A stretch of DNA of 32,785 nucleotides from Bacteroidota bacterium (GTDB lineage Bacteria; Bacteroidota; Bacteroidia; Chitinophagales; Chitinophagaceae). A program made the position numbers and the translations under genes. Below, piece after piece: positions 24,304 through 31,317 of the stretch. Position 1 is the stretch's first letter, and every line of letters starts with the position of its first letter. Where the stretch lies: NCBI GenBank assembly GCA_013286305.1, contig JABDFW010000034.1, forward strand, positions 1-32,785. Direction: 5' to 3'. The notes under the pieces were generated by a model that saw nothing but the letters and a program-made list of their open reading frames with translations, did not search any database and had not been told where the DNA came from.

Positions 24304-26514
24304 TTAACTAACCCCAGCGCCTGCGTTAATGTCACTTTCAGGGTTTATAAAATGCAGTTTGCCATTTGCATCTTCTGCCATTAATATCATACCGTTGCTT
24401 TCTATACCACGCATTTTGCGCGGCGCAAGATTAGCCACTACCACCACCTGTTTGCCAACAATTCCTTCGGGCTTGAAATGCATAGCAATACCCGATACAA
24501 CAGTTCTTGTTTCAAAACCAAGATCAATCTGTAGTTTCAGCAATTTATCAGCTTTTTCCACTTTTTCAGCGCTTACAATTTTGCCAACCCGAAGATCAAG
24601 TTTTGCAAAATCATCATATTGTATTTCGGGTTTTAACGGGGTTTCCGCAGCCTTTTCCAACAAATGGGATGGTGCAACAGGTATTGGTGCATTTGCATCA
24701 TCTTTTACCAGCCCGCTTTTTAATTTTTCCACCTGGTATGCTATCTCTGTATCTTCAATTTTACGAAATAACAACTCTGGTGGCCGTAAAGTGTAGCCCA
24801 CTTTTAACAGGTCAATTTTCCCGGCATTCTCCCAATCAAGCATCCTATCCACTACTTTCATCATGTGCAGCATTTTCTTCGCGGTGAAAGGAAGAAATGG
24901 ATTAATCAGAATAGCAAGGTTTGCAGTTAACTGAAGGCATAAATGAAGCGTATTGTCAACTATCCTTTTGGCGTCATCAACCATTGGAACGATCACATTA
25001 TTTTCAACCTTCAGCTTTTTCCATGGCTCTCTTTTTTGCAGGTATTGATTGCCTTTACGTGCAAGATCCATTACCTCGAATTGCGCTTCACGGAATTTAT
25101 ATTGTTCTATTAAACTTTCAATTTTCTCTTTGGCGTTTTTAATATCTGTAATAAGGTTTCTGTCCAATTCATCCTGAATTTCTTTGTGAAAAGGGGGCAC
25201 CTTACCGTTACAAAGCTTGTGCATCATTACAAAAGCCCTGTTAACAAAATTCCCAAAAATTGATGAGAGTTCATTGTTACCTGCATCCTGGAAACCCTTC
25301 CAGGTAAACTCGCTGTCTTTTGTTTCCGGCGAAATGGCTGTTAAATAATATCTTAACATATCGGCCATTATAGTACCGCCGTTTTCCTTCTTAATAAAGT
25401 CGTCAATATAATCCTGCATTTCTAATTTCCAGTTACGGCTGGTACTCATCTTATCGCCTTCCAGGTTCATAAATTCATTGGCAGGCACATTAGCAGGAAC
25501 AATATTGCCGTGCAGCTTTAGCATTACCGGAAAAATAATGCAATGAAACACAATATTGTCCTTGCCAACAAAGTGTACAAGTTTAGTATCCTTATCGTAC
25601 CAGTAAGGCTTCCAGTCTTTATTATTATCAAGCGCCCATTGCTTCGTAGCGCTTATATAACCAATAGGCGCATCAAACCAAACATACAACACCTTGCCTT
25701 CTGCATCGGGCAAAGGCACTTTAATACCCCAGTCAAGGTCACGGGTTACGGCGCGTGGTTGTAAGCCTCCGTCAATCCAGCTTTTACATTGCCCTATAAC
25801 GGTAGGCCTCCAGTCGTTTTTATGCTCCTCCAATATCCATTCACGCAACCAGTCTTCATGCTTATTTAAAGGCAGGTACCAATGTTTGGTAGCTTTTTTT
25901 ACCGGAATATTTCCGCTAAGCATGCTCACGGGATTTATCAGCATATCCGGCGAAAGCGTGGTACCGCACCGCTCGCATTGGTCACCAAAAGCATTTTCAT
26001 ACCCACAATTGGGGCAGGTGCCTTTAATATACCTGTCAGCCAAAAACGTTTTGGCTTCTTCATCATAGTACTGGTCACTTTCCATTACTTCCAGTTCACC
26101 ACGGTCGTTCAGGTAAGTAAAAAACTCCTGTGATGTTTCATGGTGTATTGGTTCGCTTGTGCGGTGGTATATATCAAAAGAAATACCGAGGTCATCAAAA
26201 TTTTGTTTGATGATAGGGTGGTATTTATCAATAATTGCCCTTGCTGTAGTGCCTTCTTTAGCAGCTTGTATAGGTATAGCTGTACCATGCTCATCACTGC
26301 CGCAAACAAACACCACATCCCTTTTTTGCGCCCTTAAATAGCGTACATAAATGTCTGCGGGCAAGTACGCCCCGGCAAGGTGGCCAATATGCTTCAATCC
26401 ATTGGCATAGGGCAATGCTGCGGTTATTAAATAGCGTTTGATGCCCCCGCTGCCCCTTTCCCCTAAAGGGGGATTTGTATCCTGTTCAATTGTTTTAGCT
26501 TCTTTAATTTCCAC
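24304..26514 (-). CDS. metG: Methionyl-tRNA synthetase with C-terminal tRNA-binding domain
   Basis: 736 residues. It charges tRNA-Met in the cytoplasm. The class I signature HIGH is at residues 42-45 (GLKHIGHLAG). A zinc knuckle with CPNCGY and CERCG lies near 160-180, and the KMSKS loop reads KMSTS near 354-358, as in many MetRS. The C-terminal 100 residues (KLDLRVGKIVSAEKVEKADK) are the Trbp111/EMAPII-like tRNA-binding and dimerisation domain. The N-terminus is about 20 residues longer than usual because residues 13-24 (TNPPLGERGSGG) are encoded by a C-rich repeat. ATG 26514 is the only start that precedes the Rossmann fold. A -7 box candidate is at 26585-26592. Confidence 0.97.
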   Translation of the reverse strand: MEIKEAKTIEQDTNPPLGERGSGGIKRYLITAALPYANGLKHIGHLAGAYLPADIYVRYLRAQKRDVVFVCGSDEHGTAIPIQAAKEGTTARAIIDKYHPIIKQNFDDLGISFDIYHRTSEPIHHETSQEFFTYLNDRGELEVMESDQYYDEEAKTFLADRYIKGTCPNCGYENAFGDQCERCGTTLSPDMLINPVSMLSGNIPVKKATKHWYLPLNKHEDWLREWILEEHKNDWRPTVIGQCKSWIDGGLQPRAVTRDLDWGIKVPLPDAEGKVLYVWFDAPIGYISATKQWALDNNKDWKPYWYDKDTKLVHFVGKDNIVFHCIIFPVMLKLHGNIVPANVPANEFMNLEGDKMSTSRNWKLEMQDYIDDFIKKENGGTIMADMLRYYLTAISPETKDSEFTWKGFQDAGNNELSSIFGNFVNRAFVMMHKLCNGKVPPFHKEIQDELDRNLITDIKNAKEKIESLIEQYKFREAQFEVMDLARKGNQYLQKREPWKKLKVENNVIVPMVDDAKRIVDNTLHLCLQLTANLAILINPFLPFTAKKMLHMMKVVDRMLDWENAGKIDLLKVGYTLRPPELLFRKIEDTEIAYQVEKLKSGLVKDDANAPIPVAPSHLLEKAAETPLKPEIQYDDFAKLDLRVGKIVSAEKVEKADKLLKLQIDLGFETRTVVSGIAMHFKPEGIVGKQVVVVANLAPRKMRGIESNGMILMAEDANGKLHFINPESDINAGAGVS
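26443..26472. repeat. C-rich palindromic repeat inside the metG N-terminus
   Basis: On the plus strand CCCC at 26460-26463, TAAA, GGGGG at 26468-26472, with two more C-runs to the left. It is in frame and adds about ten residues before the conserved KRYLITAALPY. It matches the pattern at 540, 8441 and 29659. Confidence 0.65.
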
Positions 26515-26584
26515 TCTTTTTTGATTTATTGGCTATCTGTCTTTTTTGTGGCAATATCCTTGCCTTCAACTATAAATTGGGCAG

Positions 26585-26592
26585 CAAAAATA
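26585..26592 (-). promoter_or_regulatory. -7 box (TATTTTTG) for metG
   Basis: Exact TAnnTTTG match on the minus strand, 70 bases upstream of the metG ATG and just after the small membrane protein's stop codon. No clear -33. Confidence 0.4.
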
Positions 26593-26615
26593 CGTATTAT
26601 GTTTTAGATAGAATT

Positions 26616-26786
26616 TTAACGAAGGATGAAGAAGTAAATAAGCACCCATACAGCCATAAAAAAAGCGATAACCTTTACATCGCCCTCAATAGCGGAAAAT
26701 TTCTTTTTCTTTACCAATAATTGAAACAATATCCATCCTAAAAAAGCAAGAGGGATAACACAGGCACGAAGAAAAAAATAAAGCAT
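26616..26786 (-). CDS. Small 56-residue two-helix membrane protein
   Basis: The minus strand from ATG 26786 encodes 56 residues with a convincing two-helix layout. MLYFFLRACVIPLAFLGWIL leads into a first helix and a basic KKKKF turn, a short acidic-polar stretch IEGDV follows, then a second helix FFMAVWVLIYFFIL, ending in R. It lies 100 bases upstream of metG on the same strand. A TATCTTTA -7-like box is just upstream near 26811. No family was recognised, but the hydrophobicity pattern and positive turn are those of a real small inner-membrane protein. A 63-codon plus-strand frame at 26529-26720 is its shadow. Confidence 0.6.
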   Translation of the reverse strand: MLYFFLRACVIPLAFLGWILFQLLVKKKKFSAIEGDVKVIAFFMAVWVLIYFFILR

Positions 26787-26882
26787 TGGTAAAAGTTTAG
26801 GGTAGGGTTAAAGATAGAATTTTTGTTTTGTTATTATATTAATCTTTCAATGTATTTAACTAATTTTAGTAAAAGAATTGGT

Positions 26883-27095
26883 ATGGTAACCGCAATTCAG
26901 GATAAAAATAAAACTACTATCACAATTTCAAGGCGTTTATCAAAAAAGGAGCTTGAAAGGGTTATAAATTATATTAACCTTCCGGGTGCAAAATCGGGGA
27001 AGAGAGTCTCTAAGAAAAAGATACAGGAACTTGCCGATGAAATTACTGAAGGTGCTTGGAAACGCCTAATGAAGGAGCGGGGAGCCGCCTTATGA
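26883..27095 (+). CDS. Putative antitoxin of a PIN-type toxin-antitoxin pair
   Basis: 70 residues from ATG 26883 (the frame is open 20 codons upstream, but those look like AT-rich leader). It is basic with KTTITISRRLSKKELERVINYINLP followed by KKIQELADEITEGAWKRLMKE, a strand plus helices as in small ribbon or AbrB-like antitoxins, though no named antitoxin family is recognised. Its stop overlaps the toxin start by four bases (ATGA), the standard layout for type II pairs. It probably neutralises the PIN protein and represses its own promoter; both are inferred. Confidence 0.65.
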   Translation: MVTAIQDKNKTTITISRRLSKKELERVINYINLPGAKSGKRVSKKKIQELADEITEGAWKRLMKERGAAL

Positions 27096-27529
27096 TCATT
27101 ATTCCCGATTCTAATATCCTTATTTCCGCACTCATCAATGTAACGGGAAAAGAATTTAGGATACTTACGCAATCGCCCCAGATTGAGTTCAAGGCTCCAT
27201 CTTATTTAATTGAAGAAATACTATCAAAACAGGACAAAATTAACAGAGTTAGATTAAATAAGCATATTGATCCTGAAAATACTCTCAGTGTGTTACTTCA
27301 ACATATTTCTATAAGCAATTCAAAAAAAATGCCCGGCAAAATAATTTACAATGCAAAGGAATTGGTTTCAGATATTGATATAAAAGACGTTTTGTTCATG
27401 GAGTTTGTTTTATATTTCAATGGAATGCTCTGGACCGGAGATTTAAAATTATTACGGGGATTAAAAAGAAAAGGTTTTACTAAGATAATTACCACTAACG
27501 ATTTAGAATCCATCATTAAAGGATTGTAA
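27092..27529 (+). CDS. PIN-domain ribonuclease toxin
   Basis: 145 residues from ATG 27092, which overlaps the antitoxin stop. The acidic metal-binding set of PIN nucleases is in place: Asp6 (IIIPDSNILISAL), Glu41/42 (YLIEEILS), Asp99 (DIKDVLF) and Asp117 (WTGDLKLL). The toxin would cleave RNA in the cytoplasm when freed from its antitoxin. The open frame extends upstream to 27056 inside the antitoxin gene, but the ATGA junction decides the start. The LD-carboxypeptidase gene begins four bases after its stop, so the three genes may share a transcript. Confidence 0.8.
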   Translation: MIIIPDSNILISALINVTGKEFRILTQSPQIEFKAPSYLIEEILSKQDKINRVRLNKHIDPENTLSVLLQHISISNSKKMPGKIIYNAKELVSDIDIKDVLFMEFVLYFNGMLWTGDLKLLRGLKRKGFTKIITTNDLESIIKGL

Positions 27530-27533
27530 GTAC

Positions 27534-28451
27534 ATGTTCACTACTCCCCCATATCTTCAAAAATGCGATACTATCGGTATTGTGTGTCCTGCCGGCTATA
27601 TGCCTTATGAAAAAGCGCAAACATGCATCAGCACCTTGCAACAATGGGGCTTTAAGGTTAAGATCGGGAAAACTTTAGGCAACCAGTTTCACTATTTTTC
27701 GGGGACAGATGAAGAACGTTTACAGGATTTGCAGATAATGCTGGATGATGATTCAATAAAAGCCATTCTTTGCGGGCGGGGTGGTTATGGCCTAAGCCGG
27801 ATAATTGATGCGATTGATTTTACGAACTTTAAAAAAGCCCCCAAGTGGATCATTGGCTATAGTGATATTACTGTGCTGCACTCGCATTTGTACAGTAAGC
27901 TAAATACCGCTTCTTTACATTCACCCATGGCTGCAGCGTTTAATGACGGCGGGGCTAATAATGAGTATATACAATCTCTTCACAAGGCTTTAACCGGCGA
28001 AAAAAGTAGTTATAATTGTGAGGCTAATGTATTAAACAGAACAGGACAAGCAAACGGGCAACTTGTTGGTGGTAATTTATCTTTGATCGCCCATTTGATA
28101 GGTTCTTCTTCAGCATTTGATACCGATGGCAAAATTCTTTTTTTGGAAGATGTGGGCGAATATATTTATAATGTTGACCGTATGTTTATCCAGTTAAAAA
28201 GAGCGGGTATGCTTGATGGCCTGGCAGGATTGCTTATCGGCAGTTTCACAGAAATGAAGGATACCGTTATTCCATTTGGCCAGCAGGTTTATGATTTGAT
28301 ATTTGATAAAGTAAAAGAATACAGTTATCCTGTTTGCTTTGATTTCCCTGTAGGGCATACCGACAAAAATTATGCACTAAAGGTTGGAGTAGAGTACAAT
28401 CTTACTGTTACTGAACATGGTGTTAATTTAAAAGAAACTTCCACTTATTGA
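27534..28451 (+). CDS. ldcA: LD-carboxypeptidase (peptidase S66)
   Basis: 305 residues, the usual S66 length. It removes the terminal D-alanine from murein tetrapeptides during peptidoglycan recycling in the cytoplasm; no signal peptide is present. The Ser-Glu-His triad is visible: Ser110 in GYSDITVLH, Glu205 in LEDVGEYIY and His275 in VGHTDKNYAL. AILCGRGGYGLSRI is another family block. It lies next to a cluster that appears to use D-amino acids and dipeptides, which would fit a salvage theme. ATG 27534 follows the PIN toxin by four bases. Confidence 0.93.
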   Translation: MFTTPPYLQKCDTIGIVCPAGYMPYEKAQTCISTLQQWGFKVKIGKTLGNQFHYFSGTDEERLQDLQIMLDDDSIKAILCGRGGYGLSRIIDAIDFTNFKKAPKWIIGYSDITVLHSHLYSKLNTASLHSPMAAAFNDGGANNEYIQSLHKALTGEKSSYNCEANVLNRTGQANGQLVGGNLSLIAHLIGSSSAFDTDGKILFLEDVGEYIYNVDRMFIQLKRAGMLDGLAGLLIGSFTEMKDTVIPFGQQVYDLIFDKVKEYSYPVCFDFPVGHTDKNYALKVGVEYNLTVTEHGVNLKETSTY

Positions 28452-28459
28452 GATTGGGA

Positions 28460-28488
28460 ACACGAACTAACCCGGCGTGTATTTTTTT
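28460..28488 (+). terminator. Putative terminator after ldcA
   Basis: ACACG (28460-28464) pairs with CGTGT (28476-28480) around an 11-base loop, followed by A and seven T (28482-28488). It sits between the convergent ldcA and M19 dipeptidase genes. Confidence 0.45.
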
Positions 28489-29554
28489 AACCCCACGCAT
28501 TTCTTAAAAAACGCAGCCAGTTACCATGCATTACATTTTCAATATCCAGTGGAGAATATCCGCGTTTTGATAATAGCAGCGGTACTTTTTTCAGGTCAGC
28601 AATTGTTTCAAGGTCATAAGGGCATTGCTCTTTTCCAAAGGCCCCGTCAAGGTCTGTACCCAAACCAACATGCAAAGCATTGCCTGCGAGTTGGCATATA
28701 TGATCCATGTGGCCGAGCATTTTCTCCAAATTGCAGTTCATTTGTTTTGGTGTGGACATGCCGCGTTGCCAGCCTGGTACCATCATCCATGCATCAAGTG
28801 CCCCGCCAATAACAGCCCCCCGTTGAATTAATACTTTAATTTGTTCATCGCTGAACTGCCGGTTATGATCCACCAATGCCCGGCAGTTGTTATGGCTTGC
28901 CCATACATGGCCATTAAAAATTTCCATGGCATCCCAAAAAGCATCGTCACACAAATGTGTAGCATCAAGGATCATATTAAGCTTTTCCATTTCCTTAAGC
29001 AAAGCCTTTCCGTGGTCATTCAGGTGCCCCGTTGCATCTGTGCCGTTTGCATAACGCCCCGGCCCGTAATGCGCAGGCCCTACCGCACGCAACCCGTATT
29101 CATACGCAGTATGCAAATGATCAATGGTAACCAGTGAATCAGCGCCTTCAAGGCTTAAAATAAAACCAACAGGTTTGTTATTTGTATCATCATTCATCCA
29201 TAGGGCAACATGGTGTTGTAAGCCCGTCATATCTTTTATCAAAACCATTTCACCACATGCTTCCATTGCACTGTACCAGGCCCTCTGTGCCTGTGTTTGG
29301 GCCCATGCCTGCTCGGGTGAATGCCAGCCCGGTAAGGGATTATCGGGTGCAACATACCTTGCTATTTGTGTAGCAACAACAAGCCCAATATTACCCTTGC
29401 ACAATTCAGGTAATGATACAGTGCCTTTTGCCCTGTCGGGTTTGTCGGTTAAGCCCTCTTCCCTTTTTCGAATATCATTAACTGAATGCCGCAGGTCCCT
29501 GTTCCATTCCATGGCATTCATGCTAAGATCTAAGTGTGCATCTATGGTAAACAT
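28487..29554 (-). CDS. Membrane dipeptidase-family (M19) dipeptidase
   Basis: 355 residues of the zinc-dependent renal dipeptidase family. Metal-binding marks are DAHLDL (His7, Asp9), LSLEGAD (bridging Glu), ILDATHL (His), and WASHNNCRAL (His). GLGTDLDG near residue 300 closes the site. There is no signal peptide, so it is cytoplasmic. Bacterial members accept dipeptides with a D-amino acid at the C-terminal side, which fits the D-amino acid enzymes just upstream on the same strand. The 128-base gap to the PLP enzyme gene holds a 14-base tandem repeat and a C-rich repeat. Confidence 0.92.
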   Translation of the reverse strand: MFTIDAHLDLSMNAMEWNRDLRHSVNDIRKREEGLTDKPDRAKGTVSLPELCKGNIGLVVATQIARYVAPDNPLPGWHSPEQAWAQTQAQRAWYSAMEACGEMVLIKDMTGLQHHVALWMNDDTNNKPVGFILSLEGADSLVTIDHLHTAYEYGLRAVGPAHYGPGRYANGTDATGHLNDHGKALLKEMEKLNMILDATHLCDDAFWDAMEIFNGHVWASHNNCRALVDHNRQFSDEQIKVLIQRGAVIGGALDAWMMVPGWQRGMSTPKQMNCNLEKMLGHMDHICQLAGNALHVGLGTDLDGAFGKEQCPYDLETIADLKKVPLLLSKRGYSPLDIENVMHGNWLRFLRNAWG

Positions 29555-29610
29555 CTTTCTGATTTAAACATCAACAAAAGCAAATTCTAAAAGAAGAAAA
29601 ATTCCAAAGT

Positions 29611-29638
29611 CCAAAAAGAAAAATCCAAAAAGAAAAAT
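29611..29638. repeat. CCAAAAAGAAAAAT tandem repeat
   Basis: Two perfect head-to-tail 14-base copies (29611-29624, 29625-29638), flanked by shorter TCCAAAGTCC and GAAAGTCC words. Intergenic, upstream of the M19 gene. Confidence 0.6.
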
Positions 29639-29658
29639 CCGAAAGTCCAAACTTCTTT

Positions 29659-29677
29659 CTCCCTTTAGGGCCGGGGC
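29659..29677. repeat. C-rich palindromic repeat, short copy
   Basis: CTCCCTTTAGGGCCGGGGC: a CCC-TTTA-GGG palindrome followed by a G-run, immediately downstream of the PLP enzyme gene. Same family as the copies at 540, 8441 and 26443. Confidence 0.6.
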
Positions 29678-29682
29678 TTCTC

Positions 29683-30783
29683 CTACACCGTTATCTTTTT
29701 GTCTCTTGCAACCACTTTCCACTCGCCTACCGCTTCATTATTTTCTATTACAACCGCTCTTTCATACAAAGCAACCGTTGGGCAAATATGTACGGGCACC
29801 CCATACAATACATCGCCAACGCTGAAAAGTGATGCATCAGGCACTTTTGCCACTAAATGTTCTTCGCTTTGGCCAACCGGCTTAACTTCAGGAGCGTTTA
29901 AAAAATGTACCCGTGGTAAGGGGTTCTCTGCCGCAACCGATTTATGCCCCAAATCTGTACAAATAGTTTCATTATCAATAATAGACAGTACCCTGGTAAT
30001 AACAAGCGCAGCCAGATCAAACGGCTCATCCGGAACCAGTGTTTTATACCCCCAATCCCAAAAAACAAAAGTGCCAGGGCTGCACTCAATGTTTTCTCTT
30101 TGCGCATGTGTAGGGAACGTGGGTGACCCTGATGTAACCAATTTTAGGTTTGTATGATAAGACTCCGCAATTTGTGCCTGCAATTGTTTTAACTCCTCAA
30201 AGGCACTATTGCTTTTTTGTTGGCGTTCCGCAACTTCTGTAATCCGAATATGGCCATCATACCCATGCAGCCCAACTATTTTTATACCTTCCAAAGCTTT
30301 AGCTGTGCCAAACAATTCAAAAGCACCGGCTGGTTTTATGCCACTCCGGTTCATGCCATTGTTTACATCAATATATACTTCAATTTTAAGGCCGGCTGCA
30401 TTAAACAAATCGGAAATATTTTCGGCTATGGTTATATTGTCTATAAGGCATGCGAATTTGGTTGCCGGGTATTTTTGTACAAGTTGTAACAGCCGGGATA
30501 TTTTTGGGCCAACGGGCTGGTATGCCAGCAGCACATCTTTCGCGCCAATAATGCCAAGCATTTCAGCCTCAGCAATGGTTGCACATTTAAATTTAAAAAT
30601 GCCGTCATCCATCATCATACTGCATACTTCGGCAATCTTATTTGTTTTAACATGCGGGCGCAGGTTTTCGATATTTCTTACCATTGCAACCGCCTGTTTA
30701 ATATTCTGCCGCACGCGTTCCTTATAAATAACCAGCGCAGGCGAATCAATTGCATCTATATTTTTAATGGTGTACCATTCCAT
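29683..30783 (-). CDS. Fold-III PLP enzyme, D-threonine aldolase / D-serine dehydratase family
   Basis: 366 residues with the alanine-racemase-like barrel. The PLP lysine is Lys46 in LRPHVKTNK, the family signature. VYIDVNNGMNRSGI lines the barrel, GLHGYDGHI is typical of D-threonine aldolases, and the C-terminal PVHICPTV supplies the His and Cys that bind a divalent metal. Members either cleave D-3-hydroxy amino acids such as D-threonine or deaminate D-serine (zinc-dependent, eukaryote-type enzyme); the two cannot be told apart here. It lies between RidA (51 bases upstream) and the dipeptidase on the same strand. RidA next door favours a dehydratase producing 2-aminoacrylate, by inference. 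Confidence 0.9.
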   Translation of the reverse strand: MEWYTIKNIDAIDSPALVIYKERVRQNIKQAVAMVRNIENLRPHVKTNKIAEVCSMMMDDGIFKFKCATIAEAEMLGIIGAKDVLLAYQPVGPKISRLLQLVQKYPATKFACLIDNITIAENISDLFNAAGLKIEVYIDVNNGMNRSGIKPAGAFELFGTAKALEGIKIVGLHGYDGHIRITEVAERQQKSNSAFEELKQLQAQIAESYHTNLKLVTSGSPTFPTHAQRENIECSPGTFVFWDWGYKTLVPDEPFDLAALVITRVLSIIDNETICTDLGHKSVAAENPLPRVHFLNAPEVKPVGQSEEHLVAKVPDASLFSVGDVLYGVPVHICPTVALYERAVVIENNEAVGEWKVVARDKKITV

Positions 30784-30834
30784 ATATTCAGTTTATAATT
30801 TGTAGTAAAGCAGGTATTCAATGATCATTAAAGA

Positions 30835-31296
30835 TCATTCCAATTCAAACAACGCTTCAATTTCAACCGCGATATTGCCGGGTAAGGAGCCCATGCCCAC
30901 TGCGCTGCGTACGCCAATGCCGTTATCAGGCCCCCATACATTGGCAAACAGTTCGCTGCAGCCATTTATAACATAAGGATGGTTCTCGTAATCCGCAATA
31001 CCATTTACCATTCCCAGCACTTTAATTACACGTTTTATTTTGTTAAGAGAACCAAGCCCCGCTTTCAAAGTGGCTAATATTGCCAGGCCAACCTGCTGCG
31101 CTGCCTGTTTTGCTTCATCATCATTCAAATCTTTTCCAACTTTACCTTTTATGGTAGTGCCGTCATTCAAATACGGGCCGTGGCCCGATACGTAACAATG
31201 TTTCCCATCAATCAGTAAAGGCTTATAAACAGCCTTTGCACCAGGTGCAGGAGGCAACGTTAAACCAAGCTGAGAAAAATTTTCTTCTGGTGTCAT
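30835..31296 (-). CDS. RidA-family enamine/imine deaminase
   Basis: 153 residues, a longer member of the RidA/YjgF group. RidA proteins hydrolyse reactive enamines such as 2-aminoacrylate that PLP dehydratases release. The fold is visible in LLIDGKHCYVSGHGPY, the QQVGLAILATLKAGLGSLNKI helix, and the closing active-site segment VRSAVGMGSLPGNIAVEIEA, with the Arg and Glu used for substrate binding. It sits in an operon between a GntP permease (21 bases) and the PLP enzyme (51 bases), which makes a role in clearing that enzyme's intermediate likely. Confidence 0.92.
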   Translation of the reverse strand: MTPEENFSQLGLTLPPAPGAKAVYKPLLIDGKHCYVSGHGPYLNDGTTIKGKVGKDLNDDEAKQAAQQVGLAILATLKAGLGSLNKIKRVIKVLGMVNGIADYENHPYVINGCSELFANVWGPDNGIGVRSAVGMGSLPGNIAVEIEALFELE

Positions 31297-31317
31297 ATTC
31301 GTTTTCTTATTTATGTA

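Noticed and set aside
24329-24796. 155-codon plus-strand frame opposite metG
   Set aside because: Serine-rich shadow of the metG coding strand, no independent support.
30209-30727. 172-codon open frame on the plus strand
   Set aside because: It runs opposite the well-supported PLP enzyme gene and has no recognisable domain; its length comes from codon bias on the other strand.
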